Shown here one piece after another: positions 46,685-55,108 of a stretch of DNA of 64,000 bases. Under the pieces are notes generated by a model. It had not been told where the DNA came from and did not search any database. It saw nothing but the letters and a program-made list of their open reading frames with translations. How positions within the stretch are numbered: position 1 is the stretch's first letter; the number at the start of each line of letters is the position of its first letter. The position numbers and the translations under genes were made by a program. Source of the DNA: Saccharothrix espanaensis DSM 44229 (GTDB lineage: Bacteria > Actinomycetota > Actinomycetes > Mycobacteriales > Pseudonocardiaceae); contig NC_019673.1 of NCBI RefSeq assembly GCF_000328705.1, positions 7,637,501 through 7,701,500 of the forward strand, read 5' to 3'.

Positions 46685-46714
46685 GTGGCCCGTCCCCGCC
46701 CGGGGACGGGCCAC
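46685..46714. terminator. Strong terminator after the moxR operon
   Basis: GTGGCCCGTCCCCG (46685-46698) and CGGGGACGGGCCAC (46701-46714) form a perfect 14-bp inverted repeat (pairing ends near the tip). It lies 31 nt after the transglutaminase stop and could also end the opposing DUF3040 transcript. Confidence 0.88.
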
Positions 46715-46750
46715 AGCGCTTCCCAGGGCCCGTGTCCATGAGGCCGCCAC

Positions 46751-46790
46751 GAGCCTGGGTTCGCCCGGAGCCTGGGGTCGCCCGGAGCCT
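46751..46790. repeat. 17-bp tandem repeat, about 2.4 copies
   Basis: Units at 46751-46767 and 46768-46784 differ at one base; a partial third (GAGCCT) follows to 46790. No gene covers it. The gap to the DUF3040 gene (46715-46972) otherwise shows only short GACGCCG-like motifs. Confidence 0.85.
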
Positions 46791-46972
46791 CGCCATGGAA
46801 CCCCGCCGGCCGAGGTGCCGCCGAACGCCGTCAAACGCCGCTGGACGCCGCCGCGTCAGACGTCGCCCGACCCTATTTCGGGCATACGCACGGCCCGCTC
46901 CCCGAGATCACGTCCGACCGGGTCGGGTGGGTGATCGTGCGGGGGCGGGCCGGGTGCGTCGGGTAGGGGCGT

Positions 46973-47359
46973 CTACTCGTCCTCTAGACGTCGACGGAAA
47001 CGCTCTTCCATCTTCTGGGAGAACGAGCTGCGGCTGCTGGGCCGACTTCCCTCTTCGTCGGGTTCCTCGGCACCCTGATCACCACGACGGAGTGTCGTCA
47101 CGGTGAGCAGCACGCCGAAGAACATCAACAGGAAGCCGACCACGCTCACCACCGGGATACCAGCGAGCTTCGGCAACATCACACCCGTCACCAGCAACGC
47201 CACACCCACGGCGAACAAAGCGATGCCCTGGATACGACGCCGTCGCGACGGCTTGCGCAGCTTGGCGCCACGCACAGTGGATGCGAACTTCGGGTCCTCG
47301 GCGTAGAGCGCGCGCTCGATCTGGTCGAGCAGTCGCTGCTCGTGCTCGGAGAGTGGCAT
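46973..47359 (-). CDS. DUF3040 membrane protein
   Basis: 128 aa. The DUF3040 start MPLSEHEQRLLDQIERALYA is diagnostic. Two membrane helices follow (IQGIALFAVGVALLVTGVML and IPVVSVVGFLLMFFGVLLTV), then a charged, Ser/Arg-rich C-terminus. Function is unknown; homologues are nearly universal in actinomycetes and often lie near dcw or dinB genes. GGAGGAGGAG precedes the ATG. Confidence 0.93.
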   Translation of the reverse strand: MPLSEHEQRLLDQIERALYAEDPKFASTVRGAKLRKPSRRRRIQGIALFAVGVALLVTGVMLPKLAGIPVVSVVGFLLMFFGVLLTVTTLRRGDQGAEEPDEEGSRPSSRSSFSQKMEERFRRRLEDE

Positions 47360-47422
47360 GGCTCCTCCTCCGGCACAGCGGTCGCGGGCGCCGGGTGTTC
47401 ACGGTTGCCGCCGGTCCCGGCG

Positions 47423-47456
47423 GACGCCCCACCCTGGGGGCGTCACAACCAGGATA
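47423..47456 (-). promoter_or_regulatory. Candidate DUF3040 promoter and leader palindrome
   Basis: On the minus strand TATCCT (47451-47456) is a plausible -10. An inverted repeat GACGCCCC (47423-47430) / GGGGCGTC (47437-47444) with a 6-nt loop lies at the predicted transcript start, about 65-85 nt before the ATG. Confidence 0.4.
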
Positions 47457-48150
47457 CGATTCGCGGGGCTTGGCGACTACCCAGTCCGTGCCCCTAAGCG
47501 GTTCCTTCGGTCACCATCATCCTCACGGGTCAACGGTAGGGCCCACGTAAGGCCGCGAAAGCAGCCCGAAAGGTCATCTGTCAACCCCCCGGCCGCACCG
47601 GAACGAACCGGGTGAGCTTCACAACACCCCCAAATCGCCCGAACCGCCCATCGGACATCCGACCTTCGGATCCACGAAGACGACCTCATCTGCACGCTTG
47701 GCGAACACCGCCCCAAAGATCACCCACGTCTACGCGCCCCTCGGCTACCGCCCGCCGAGCCTCTAGACGAGTAGTGCGCAGGTCGGTCACTGGTCGTAAG
47801 CGGTCAGGCAGGGATGCGAGGTCCGGTTGCGGTAGGACGATCAGATCAACCGGACACCCGCGATCCACGATCCAGGTGGCACTCTTCGTCCGTATCCGGC
47901 CACCGCCTCGACTTGCGCATCACTCGTCCAGGCCGCCCAGCCACCTATCCGGAGTCCTCCCGTCCGACCCGGTCCGACGTCCGACCCGGCCCGACGTTCC
48001 ACCAGCGCCATGGTCGACCGAGCTGAGGCCGGCGGAACCGGCCGTGCGACCAGCGGCAGGCGGACAGGCGATCCGCAGGTGGGCTGGCCACCGGCGGTGA
48101 GCAGCGGGCAGCAGGCAACCGGTGGCGGGCGCGGCGGAAGGCCGACGCTG
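47457..48150. other. Gene-poor stretch, no supported coding sequence
   Basis: About 700 nt without a convincing gene. GC is lower and codon structure poorer than in the neighbours. The 60-codon minus-strand frame at 47686-47868 contains a rare TTA codon and matches nothing I know. A 17-bp direct repeat occurs twice in tandem at 47961-47977 and 47978-47994 (one mismatch). It may be decayed coding DNA. Confidence 0.6.
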
Positions 48151-48263
48151 GGCGGGCGGCGGGCGGCGGGCGGCGGGCGGCGGGCGAGCGGGCGAGCGGT
48201 CGAGCGGTCGAGCGGTCGAGCGGTCGAGCGGTCGATCGTCGGGCCGTCGATCGTCGGGCCGGC
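48151..48263. repeat. Cluster of three different short tandem repeats
   Basis: GGCGGGC occurs 5 times (7-bp period, 48151-48185). GAGCGGTC occurs 5 times (8-bp period, 48194-48233). Then a 15-bp unit beginning GATCGTCGGGCC occurs twice (48234-48263, one mismatch). The 7- and 8-bp periods are out of frame, so the region is non-coding. It ends 5 nt before the 3' end of the AbiEi-like gene. Confidence 0.93.
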
Positions 48264-48267
48264 GGGG

Positions 48268-49191
48268 TCAGGGTTTTGTGGTCATGCGGGTTGCCTCGAT
48301 TCGGGGTGCGGGTCGGTTGGCGGCTTGGCGGTGGGCGTTGTGGAGGGTTCTCGCGGCCGTCGTCGGGGATTGGCGGAGTTCCTGCGGGGTCGTCTGGGCG
48401 ACCGCGATCCCGGCGGCGATCAGGCGATGGTTGTCGGGGTTCGGGGTCAGTTGCCACACCAGGCCCGGCTCGGGCCACCAGGCGTCGGCGGTGCCCAGGG
48501 CGACGCCGTCGGCCGTCTCCAGCTCGACGTGCCACGTCGGCGGAGGCAGCGGCAAGTCGGACAGCAGTGCCCTGGCCCACGCCTGCGGCACGGTGCGCAC
48601 GCCGCCCGCCAGGTCGGCCAGCACCTGCTGCGCCGGCTCCGCTCCCCTGGCCAGCGCCCTGGCCAGGTCGGCGACCGGCACGCCGCCGCGCCGCACGACC
48701 TCCGTCAGCACCGCCCGCACCGCGTCGAGGTCAGGCAGCAGCGCCCGGACGGCGTCGGCCGCCGCCCTGGTCAGCGGCGCGGTCAGGAAGCCCCTGCGCA
48801 CGACCGGGGGCGGGAGCACGCGGATCCGGGTCACCCCGACCTCCGGGCTCGGGTCGACCGGTCTGGCCGACAGGACCCGCACCGGGCCCGCCACCGGGAC
48901 GGCGCGCATCCCGTGCAGCTGGAGTGCGTCGACCCCGGTCAACTGGGCGTGCGGGCCGGCGTGGCGGAGGGCCGCCTGCATCCACTGCGGGCGGTTCGGG
49001 GGTTTTCGGGATAACAGCAGGACTCCGGGCAGCAGGTGCTGCCACTCGCCGCCGGGACGGCAGCGGGCCGTCACCTCGTCGTTGGGCAGGCCCAGGCCGA
49101 TGAGTTCCGTCGCGGTGGCCACCTGGTGCGGGAACAGGCCCGCGAGGGCGTCGAGCCTGATCGTGGTGCGGTCTCGGGTGTGGGTTCGCAT
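48268..49191 (-). CDS. AbiEi-like (type IV antitoxin-type) protein
   Basis: 307 aa. The pattern LDALAGLFPHQVATATELIG, LGLPNDEVTARCRPGGEWQH, LLPGVLLLS at the N-terminus is typical of the very common actinobacterial AbiEi-type family: a winged helix followed by a larger domain with LTGVDALQLHGM. No AbiEii toxin gene is adjacent, and many members occur alone, so antitoxin activity is doubtful. The ATG at 49191 is chosen over the longer frame to 49350 by homology. A tandem-repeat cluster abuts its 3' end. Confidence 0.8.
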   Translation of the reverse strand: MRTHTRDRTTIRLDALAGLFPHQVATATELIGLGLPNDEVTARCRPGGEWQHLLPGVLLLSRKPPNRPQWMQAALRHAGPHAQLTGVDALQLHGMRAVPVAGPVRVLSARPVDPSPEVGVTRIRVLPPPVVRRGFLTAPLTRAAADAVRALLPDLDAVRAVLTEVVRRGGVPVADLARALARGAEPAQQVLADLAGGVRTVPQAWARALLSDLPLPPPTWHVELETADGVALGTADAWWPEPGLVWQLTPNPDNHRLIAAGIAVAQTTPQELRQSPTTAARTLHNAHRQAANRPAPRIEATRMTTKP

Positions 49192-49373
49192 GTGTCCACG
49201 ATGGACGGTTCCGGGCGGGACGTCGACTGCCGGTCCGCGATCTGTGGACAGGGAATCCGGGGTGTGGACAAGTGGGTCGGCGAATACAGGAAGTGAGGCC
49301 TTCCGCGGACCCGACCGCCCGCGGAAGGCCTCACTGGGAACGGCGGCCACCCCTCGCCGGCCGCCAGGTGGCT

Positions 49374-49631
49374 TCAGAGCCGGACCAGGTCCTCCCTGAT
49401 CTCGGCGTCCAGTTCACGTCGGCCGGAACGCACCTCGCGCCACGCGTCGTAGACCGCGATCAGGCCTCCGGTCAGCACCAGCGCCACGGCCAGCGCGATC
49501 GGGCCGGTCGTCTCCAGCTGGGTCAGGACCACGGCGGCCGCCCAGAGCTGGACGACGGTGAAGACGAGGGTGCAGGCGAGGCGCTCGGTGAACCTCCGGC
49601 GGGACCTGGCGGGTTCCTCGTTGCGGTTCAT
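49374..49631 (-). CDS. Small two-helix membrane protein
   Basis: 85 aa. Two hydrophobic segments (LACTLVFTVVQLWAAAVVLT and GPIALAVALVLTGGLIAVY) are followed by a charged C-terminus (REVRSGRRELDAEIREDLVR). GGGGAG lies just upstream of the ATG. No family was recognised. It lies between the AbiEi-like and Crp-type genes, all on the minus strand, with 182 nt of featureless DNA on one side. Confidence 0.75.
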   Translation of the reverse strand: MNRNEEPARSRRRFTERLACTLVFTVVQLWAAAVVLTQLETTGPIALAVALVLTGGLIAVYDAWREVRSGRRELDAEIREDLVRL

Positions 49632-49756
49632 GGTCTCCCCCTCTGAACTCGGCGTACCTCATTTGTAGGGGGAGCCGAGCAGATGTTCTGCGTCAGATGA
49701 CGCACAAGGGCGACGCAACATCGACGCAGGTCAACCAGTACCCGAACGGCCGCCGA

Positions 49757-50398
49757 TCACATCGTCAGGTCGTAGAGGCGGTCGACCTCCAGGATGTCGA
49801 TCTTCCGCCGCCCGGTGCTGATGATCCCCTCCTCGCGCAGCGCGCGCAGCACCCGCACGAGCGATTCGCGGGACGTGCCGGCGATGCCCGCCAGCTCCTC
49901 CTGGCTCAACGCCACCCCGCCCTGGTCGGCGATGCCGCGTTCCAGCGCGACGTCGATCAGCACGGCCGCCACGCGCTGCGTCGCCGTGCCGCTGATCTGG
50001 ACGCGCTGCCGGTCGGCGTCGCGCTGGCGGGCGACGATCACGGTCAGCACGGCCCACGCGATCCGCGGGTGGCGTTGGCAGAGCGACGCGAAGCCCGGTG
50101 CCGTCAGCACCAGCGCCCGGACGGAGCCCAGCGCGCGGACCGTGGCCGACCGGGGCAGGCCGTCGATGGCGGAGCGCTCGCCGACGATGTCGCCCGCGCC
50201 CCGCACGGCCAGCACCTTCTCCCCGCCGGCCGCCGTGGTCGCGGTGACCCGCAACAGCCCCTTCCGCACTACCAGCACGTAGCTGGTGATCTCGCCCTCG
50301 TGGCACACCACAGCACCGGAGGCGTAGTCGCGCTCCGTTCCCGTCGTGCTGAGCACCGCGTGCTCGGCGGGGGTGAGCAGGCCCCAGAACCGGTCCAC
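49757..50398 (-). CDS. Crp/Fnr family transcriptional regulator
   Basis: 213 aa. The N-terminal cyclic-nucleotide-binding-type barrel (~15-120) includes GDIVGERSAIDGLPRSATVR, close to the cNMP phosphate cassette (family form GE-x-A-L-x-x-x-x-R-S/T-A), so cAMP binding is plausible. A dimer helix and a winged HTH follow (SQEELAGIAGTSRESLVRVL). No Cys cluster for Fe-S is present, which argues against FNR-type oxygen sensing. Start is a GTG. Confidence 0.92.
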   Translation of the reverse strand: MDRFWGLLTPAEHAVLSTTGTERDYASGAVVCHEGEITSYVLVVRKGLLRVTATTAAGGEKVLAVRGAGDIVGERSAIDGLPRSATVRALGSVRALVLTAPGFASLCQRHPRIAWAVLTVIVARQRDADRQRVQISGTATQRVAAVLIDVALERGIADQGGVALSQEELAGIAGTSRESLVRVLRALREEGIISTGRRKIDILEVDRLYDLTM

Positions 50399-50492
50399 CC
50401 CGTGATGGTGCCCGGTGATCGACCCGGACGTCCGCTCCGGGCCGGTCGACCACCCGAACGGCCCGCTCCCGGACGTCGGAACCCCGAACCGG

Positions 50493-50596
50493 TCAGCGGT
50501 CGGGTTGGGGCTCGGGCAGGTTGGGCTGCAACGGCACGGCGGCCAGCAACGTCGCCAGGGTCACCGCAGCCCGGCCGAATCGGGTGCCGGGCCTGG
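50493..50596 (-). pseudogene. Duplicated 3' end of dinB
   Basis: A 104-bp unit copies, at high identity, the last ~100 bp of the adjacent dinB gene (50597-50700). It includes the tail TLLAAVPLQPNLPEPQPDR and the stop. The copy has several point differences. As 104 is not a multiple of 3, it is out of frame with dinB and lies beyond its stop, so it is not translated. It is a tandem duplication remnant. Confidence 0.88.
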
Positions 50597-51874
50597 TCAG
50601 CGGTCGGGTTGGGGCTCGGGCAGGTTGGGCTGCAACGGCACGGCGGCCAGCAGCGTCGCCGGCGTCACCGCGGCCCGGCCGAAACGGGTGCGGGCCTGGT
50701 CGGCGGCCTGTTCGGCCTCCCGCCAGCCGCGTTCGGGCGCGTCGAACATCAGTTGCTCGCCGCCCTCGCCCTCGACCAGCTGCTCGATCCGGACGCCGAT
50801 CAGCCGCACCGCTCCGGGCGGCACCTGTTCGTCGAGCAGGGTCGCCGCGGTCTTGTAGACCTCCTGGGTGACGTCCGTCGCCACCCGCAACGTCTTGGAC
50901 CGGGTGATCGTGGTGAAGTCCGCGAACCTGACCTTGATCGACACGGTCCGGCCGCGCAGCCCGCGCTCCCGCAGCGTCCCGGCGGACCGCTCGGACAGCC
51001 GCAACAGCTCCCGGCGCAACAGCTCCCGGTCGAAGTGGTCGACCTCGAAGGTCTCCTCCGCGCCGATCGACTTCTCCCGGCTCGACGGCACGACCGGCCG
51101 GTCGTCCAGGCCCTGCGCCAAGGCGTGCAGGTGCTCCGCGAGCGCCACGCCCAGCACCCGGCGCAGCCTCGGCAGCGGGGTCGCCGCCACGTCCGCCACC
51201 GTCTCCAGGCCGACCCGGTCCAACTGCTCGGCGGTGCGCTTGCCGACACCCCACAGCGCGGACACCGGCAGCGGGTGCAGGAACTCCAGCACCGCCGCCT
51301 TCGGCACGACCATCATGCCGTCCGGCTTGCACATCCCCGAGGCCAGCTTCGCCAGGAACTTCGTCGGCGCGACCCCGACCGAGCAGGTGACGCCCTCGGC
51401 CCGCTCGACCTGGTCGCGGATGGTCTCGGCGATCGCACCCGGTGTCGCCCGCAGCCGCCGCAGCGCGCCGCTGACGTCGAGGAACGCCTCGTCCAGGCTC
51501 AGCGGCTCGACCAGCGGCGTGATGTCGCGGAAGATCGCCATCACCCCCCGGGACACCTCCTGGTACCGGGCGTAGTTGGGCGTCACGAACACCGCGTGCG
51601 GCGCGAGCCGGCGGGCGTGCGCCGTCGGCATCGCGGAGCGCACGCCGTACTCGCGCGCCAGGTAGTTCGCCGCCGACACGACGCCGCGGTTGGCCGTGCC
51701 GCCGACGATCACCGGCTTGCCGGCCAGCTCCGGGTTGTCCCGGATCTCCACCGACGCGTAGAAGGCGTCCATGTCGACGTGCAGCATCGAGCAGCCGGTG
51801 TCGTCCGGCCACTGACCGTCACGCGCCCGGAACCGGTCGACCAGGCCGCGCGGCAGGTTGGCGCTGCGGCCCAC
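50597..51874 (-). CDS. dinB: DNA polymerase IV (Y-family)
   Basis: 425 aa. Translesion polymerase. The catalytic palm motifs are LHVDMDAFYASVEIRD and EPLSLDEAFLDVSGAL, each with carboxylates. GVAPTKFLAKLASGMCKPDG and the HhH-type LPVSALWGVGKRTAEQL follow, then the little-finger domain. GEQLMFDAP near the C-terminus fits a beta-clamp binding motif. The second GTG (51874) has GGGAGG at 5 nt and is preferred. The unusual Arg/Pro-rich tail is duplicated downstream. Confidence 0.95.
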   Translation of the reverse strand: MGRSANLPRGLVDRFRARDGQWPDDTGCSMLHVDMDAFYASVEIRDNPELAGKPVIVGGTANRGVVSAANYLAREYGVRSAMPTAHARRLAPHAVFVTPNYARYQEVSRGVMAIFRDITPLVEPLSLDEAFLDVSGALRRLRATPGAIAETIRDQVERAEGVTCSVGVAPTKFLAKLASGMCKPDGMMVVPKAAVLEFLHPLPVSALWGVGKRTAEQLDRVGLETVADVAATPLPRLRRVLGVALAEHLHALAQGLDDRPVVPSSREKSIGAEETFEVDHFDRELLRRELLRLSERSAGTLRERGLRGRTVSIKVRFADFTTITRSKTLRVATDVTQEVYKTAATLLDEQVPPGAVRLIGVRIEQLVEGEGGEQLMFDAPERGWREAEQAADQARTRFGRAAVTPATLLAAVPLQPNLPEPQPDR

Positions 51875-51914
51875 AAGCACCTCCCGGACGAGCCTCGAAC
51901 GCGTGTTCGACAGT

Positions 51915-53015
51915 CTAGTCCAACCGGTAGGCCCGGCGCGCGTTCTCCGACCCGATCAGGTGAGAGATCCGCACCGCGTCCGCCTCCCCGAAAGCCTGCC
52001 GCCGCATCCCCGCCTGGAGGAAGTCCGACAGCGCGCGCCGGAAGAACAGCGCGCCCAGGTGGTACAGCTCGGCCAGGCCGAACGCGTCGGTCGAGAACAG
52101 GAACTTCCCGAACGGCACGATCTCCAGCGCCTCGGCCAGCACCCGGCTCGCCTGGTGGCCCACCGTGTGGGTCGCCAACCCGAGGTCCGCGAACACGTGC
52201 GGGAACACCTGCGCGAGGTACCCGGCCGACCGGTGGAACGGGTAGTTGTGCAACAGCATGATCGGCACGCCCAGGTGCTCGGTCGCCCGGAGCAGGTCCG
52301 TCAGCAGCGACGGGTCCGCCCGGTGCAACGCCAGGTCGCGGTCGCCGTAGCCGACGTGGAACTGCACCGGCAGCCCGCGGTCCAACGCCTCCCACACCAG
52401 GAACCGCGAGAGCACCTCGTCGGCACACCGCCCACCACCGGCCGCCAACCACCGCTCGCACGCCGCCACGACCTCGCCGTCGGACGGGCGCTCCCCGGAC
52501 AGTTCCAAGCCCACGCGGTAGGCCGCGATCGACTTGGCCGCCACGGCCGGGGTGCTCTCCAACGCCCGGCGCACCCGGTCCGGAAATCCCGTGGCACCCT
52601 CGATGATCACCTCTTCGGCCAGCCGCTCCAAGCGAACGACGGCGAGTTCACGAGATCCGGTGAAAACCGAAGGACCGTGCAACCTCTCCGGCCACAGCCC
52701 TCCGTCCACCAGGAACGTCGAGATCCCCGACGCCACCAGGAACGCCCGGTTCACCTCCGCCGCGCCCAACGACCGCCGGCGCGCGATGTACTCGTCCGGG
52801 CGCACGTGCGCCGGCAGGTCGAGCAAGGGCGCGCACCAGCGCCGGACCGCGAATCCGACGGACGAGTCGAACAGCGAGGTCCCCCACCGGCTGACCGTGT
52901 CGGCCTCGGTCAGCATCTCCTCGAAGCCGGTCCGGTCCAGGTCATCGCGCAACACCCCGTGGCAGTGGTGGTCCACAAGGTTCAACTCGGCCACGTAGGG
53001 CAGCAACGGGTCCAC
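51915..53015 (-). CDS. Amidohydrolase (FluG N-domain-like)
   Basis: 366 aa. TIM-barrel metal hydrolase of the amidohydrolase_2 type. The metal motif HxH appears as LVDHHCHGVL near residue 14; other likely ligands are in VQFHVGYGDRD, LLHNYPFHRSAGYL and FSTDAFGLAELY. It diverges by only 38 nt from a glutamine-synthetase-like gene. In fungi these two activities are fused in FluG, so a joint pathway on a gamma-glutamyl compound or amine is plausible. No Shine-Dalgarno; a TAGTGT box lies 7 nt before the GTG, suggesting a leaderless mRNA. Confidence 0.87.
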   Translation of the reverse strand: MDPLLPYVAELNLVDHHCHGVLRDDLDRTGFEEMLTEADTVSRWGTSLFDSSVGFAVRRWCAPLLDLPAHVRPDEYIARRRSLGAAEVNRAFLVASGISTFLVDGGLWPERLHGPSVFTGSRELAVVRLERLAEEVIIEGATGFPDRVRRALESTPAVAAKSIAAYRVGLELSGERPSDGEVVAACERWLAAGGGRCADEVLSRFLVWEALDRGLPVQFHVGYGDRDLALHRADPSLLTDLLRATEHLGVPIMLLHNYPFHRSAGYLAQVFPHVFADLGLATHTVGHQASRVLAEALEIVPFGKFLFSTDAFGLAELYHLGALFFRRALSDFLQAGMRRQAFGEADAVRISHLIGSENARRAYRLD

Positions 53016-53022
53016 TTGTTGA

Positions 53023-53028
53023 ACACTA
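53023..53028 (-). promoter_or_regulatory. Candidate -10 (TAGTGT) of the amidohydrolase gene
   Basis: TAGTGT lies 7 nt before the GTG at 53015. It overlaps the 8-bp palindrome CACTAGTG in the 38-nt divergent gap, so both genes could be controlled from one site. Confidence 0.45.
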
Positions 53029-53053
53029 GTGACCTGGTGTAACCACGCACCTC

Positions 53054-54370
53054 ATGGACACCGCGGAACGAGACCACCGTCAGGCACAAGCCACAGCGCT
53101 GCTGGACGGCCTGGCCGATCGCGACGTCGTGGCGGTCGCGATCACCTGGGTCGACCACAGCGGCATCACACGCGTGAAGACGGTCCCGCTGGACAAACTC
53201 CCCCGCGCCGCTGCGCACGGCGTGGGCACCTCTCCCTCGTTCGACGCGTTCCTGCTCGACGACACGATCGTCGCCGGGCGCTACGCGGGCGGCCCCGTCG
53301 GCGACCTGCGGCTGCACCCCGACCTGGCCCGGATCACCGTCCTGGCCGGTCAGCCGGGGTGGGCGTGGGCACCGGCGGACCGCTACGACCAGCAGGGCGA
53401 GCCGCACCCGCAGGACGAGCGCGGCCTGGCCCGCACGATGGCCGACCGGCTGGCGGTCAACGGCTTCGAGGTGCGCGCCGGGTTCGAGGTCGAGTGGGTG
53501 GTCGGCCAGGGCGGCACGGACGACTTCCGCCCCGCCACCACCGCTCCCGCGTACGGCCACACCCGCCAGGTCGAGCTGTCCGACTACTGCGCCGACCTGA
53601 TCTCCGCCCTGGTCGAGCAGAACGTGGACGTCCTCCAGTTCCACCCCGAGTACGCGGCGGGCCAGTTCGAGGTGTCCACCGCGCCCGAGGACCCGGTGCA
53701 CGCGGCGGACACCGCCGTGCTCGTCCGCGAGACGATCCGGGCGATCACCATCCGGCACGGGCTGCGCGCGTCGTTCTCGCCGAAGGTCGTCTCGGACGGC
53801 GTCGGCAACGGCGGCCACCTGCACGTCAGCCTGTGGAGGGAGCGGAAGAACCTGTTCGAGGGACGGCTGCACCCGGACGCCGAGGGTTTCGCCGCGGGCG
53901 TGCTGCGGCACCTGCCCGGCCTGTGCGCCATCGGCTGCCCGTCGGTCGCGAGCTACCTGCGCTTGATCCCGTCGCACTGGGCGGGCGCGTTCGCGACGTG
54001 GGGCGTGGAGAACCGGGAGGCCGCGCTGCGGCTCGTGGAGAACCGCGACCTGGAGATCAAGTGCTTCGACCTGTCCGCGAACCCCTACCTGGTCGTGGCG
54101 GCGACGCTCGCCGCCGGTCTGGCGGGGATCGTGGACGGGGCGCACCTGCCGCCTCCGGTGACCGTGGACCCCGTGCACGTGGAAGGCGCGCAACGCCTGC
54201 CCACGTCGTTGGAGGACGCCGTGAAGGCGTTCGAGGACGACGAGGTGCTGACGGAGGCGTTCGGCGTCGAGTTCGCGGCCACCATCGCGGACGTGCGGCG
54301 CGGTGAGATCGCCAAGTTCGCCGACGCCTCGTCCGAGGAGATCACCCACGCCACCCGCTGGCGGCACTAG
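53054..54370 (+). CDS. Glutamine synthetase-like ligase (GlnA-type, probable gamma-glutamyl-amine synthetase)
   Basis: 438 aa. GS fold: a beta-grasp N-domain (VVAVAITWVDHSGITRVKTV) and the catalytic domain with VDVLQFHPEYAAGQFEVS (metal glutamates), GNGGHLHVSLWRE and LRLIPSHWAGAFATWGVENREAA. The usual adenylylation Tyr loop is not evident. Unlike housekeeping GlnA it is short and paired with an amidohydrolase, as in GlnA3/GlnA4-type enzymes that glutamylate polyamines or ethanolamine (inference). Its stop overlaps that of the convergent sigma gene by 3 nt. Confidence 0.88.
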   Translation: MDTAERDHRQAQATALLDGLADRDVVAVAITWVDHSGITRVKTVPLDKLPRAAAHGVGTSPSFDAFLLDDTIVAGRYAGGPVGDLRLHPDLARITVLAGQPGWAWAPADRYDQQGEPHPQDERGLARTMADRLAVNGFEVRAGFEVEWVVGQGGTDDFRPATTAPAYGHTRQVELSDYCADLISALVEQNVDVLQFHPEYAAGQFEVSTAPEDPVHAADTAVLVRETIRAITIRHGLRASFSPKVVSDGVGNGGHLHVSLWRERKNLFEGRLHPDAEGFAAGVLRHLPGLCAIGCPSVASYLRLIPSHWAGAFATWGVENREAALRLVENRDLEIKCFDLSANPYLVVAATLAAGLAGIVDGAHLPPPVTVDPVHVEGAQRLPTSLEDAVKAFEDDEVLTEAFGVEFAATIADVRRGEIAKFADASSEEITHATRWRH

Positions 54371-54987
54371 CCGCTCAACAACCGGCGAGAGGTCCCGACC
54401 TCCTTCCGCAACCGGGACAACGCCCGGTGCTGCGCGACCCGCACGGCACCGGGCGACGAGCCCACGACAACGGCCGTCTGCTCGGCGGTCAGCCCCACCA
54501 CCACCCGCAACAGCAGGATCTCCTGCTGCTTGTCGGGCAGGATCTTCAGCAGTTCGGCGACGTGGCGGGAGAGTTCGGCGCGCAGCGCGCTCTGTTCCGG
54601 GCCGTCGGCGTCGGACGGCGAGTCGGGCACCTCGGGCACCGGCTCCGCACGGTTGCGCAGCGACGTGCGGTGCGCGTCGGCCACCTTGTGCGCCGCGATG
54701 CCGTACACGAACGCCAAGAACGGTCGTCCGTGGTCCTTGTACGTCGGCAACGCGGTAAGGACGGCCAGGCAGACCTCCTGCGCCACGTCGTCCGCCGAGG
54801 TGTACGACCGCTCCTGACGGCCCACCCGCGCACGGCAGTAGCGAACCACCAACGGGCGGACGGAGGCCAACAGCCAGGCGATGGCCATCCGGTCACCGCC
54901 GACGGCGCGGCGCACCTCGTCTTCCAGCGACTCCGGTTTCGGGGGCTCCCGTTTCGGGGGCTCCTGGTCGGGCGGGTCACCGGCCAT
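54367..54987 (-). CDS. RNA polymerase sigma factor, ShbA/SigD-like
   Basis: 206 aa ECF-type sigma. A Pro/Glu-rich N-terminus (~25 aa) leads to region 2 (RAVGGDRMAIAWLLASVRPL, YTSADDVAQEVCLAVLTALP, FVYGIAAHKVADAHR) and region 4 (LKILPDKQQEILLLRVVVGL, AVVVGSSPGAVRVAQHRALS). The closest style is ShbA of Streptomyces, which drives the principal sigma gene, and mycobacterial SigD; assignment between them needs a tree. No anti-sigma gene is adjacent. Confidence 0.87.
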   Translation of the reverse strand: MAGDPPDQEPPKREPPKPESLEDEVRRAVGGDRMAIAWLLASVRPLVVRYCRARVGRQERSYTSADDVAQEVCLAVLTALPTYKDHGRPFLAFVYGIAAHKVADAHRTSLRNRAEPVPEVPDSPSDADGPEQSALRAELSRHVAELLKILPDKQQEILLLRVVVGLTAEQTAVVVGSSPGAVRVAQHRALSRLRKEVGTSRRLLSG

Positions 54988-55108
54988 CAGCGGTCCCCGG
55001 TCGGCGTCGGTCTCCGACCGGTGGGGACAACCTCTGGTAAGAGCGGATCTCCCATGCGGGACTCCTGGAGGTCGGCAGCGGTTTGCCGACCCCGTTTCTA
55101 CCGCAATC

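Noticed and set aside
47686-47868. A 60-codon minus-strand frame in the gene-poor region
   Set aside because: Contains a TTA codon and other atypical codons, no ribosome-binding site, and no recognisable family; could be a fragment, but unsupported.
47612-48100. A 162-codon plus-strand frame
   Set aside because: Arg/Pro/Ser-rich throughout, runs into tandem repeats, no protein-like pattern.
48151-48263. Possible CRISPR array
   Set aside because: Units are 7, 8 and 15 bp with no spacers and no cas genes; simple tandem repeats.
48268-49191. Type IV toxin-antitoxin system
   Set aside because: Only the AbiEi-like gene is present; no AbiEii-like nucleotidyltransferase toxin is adjacent.
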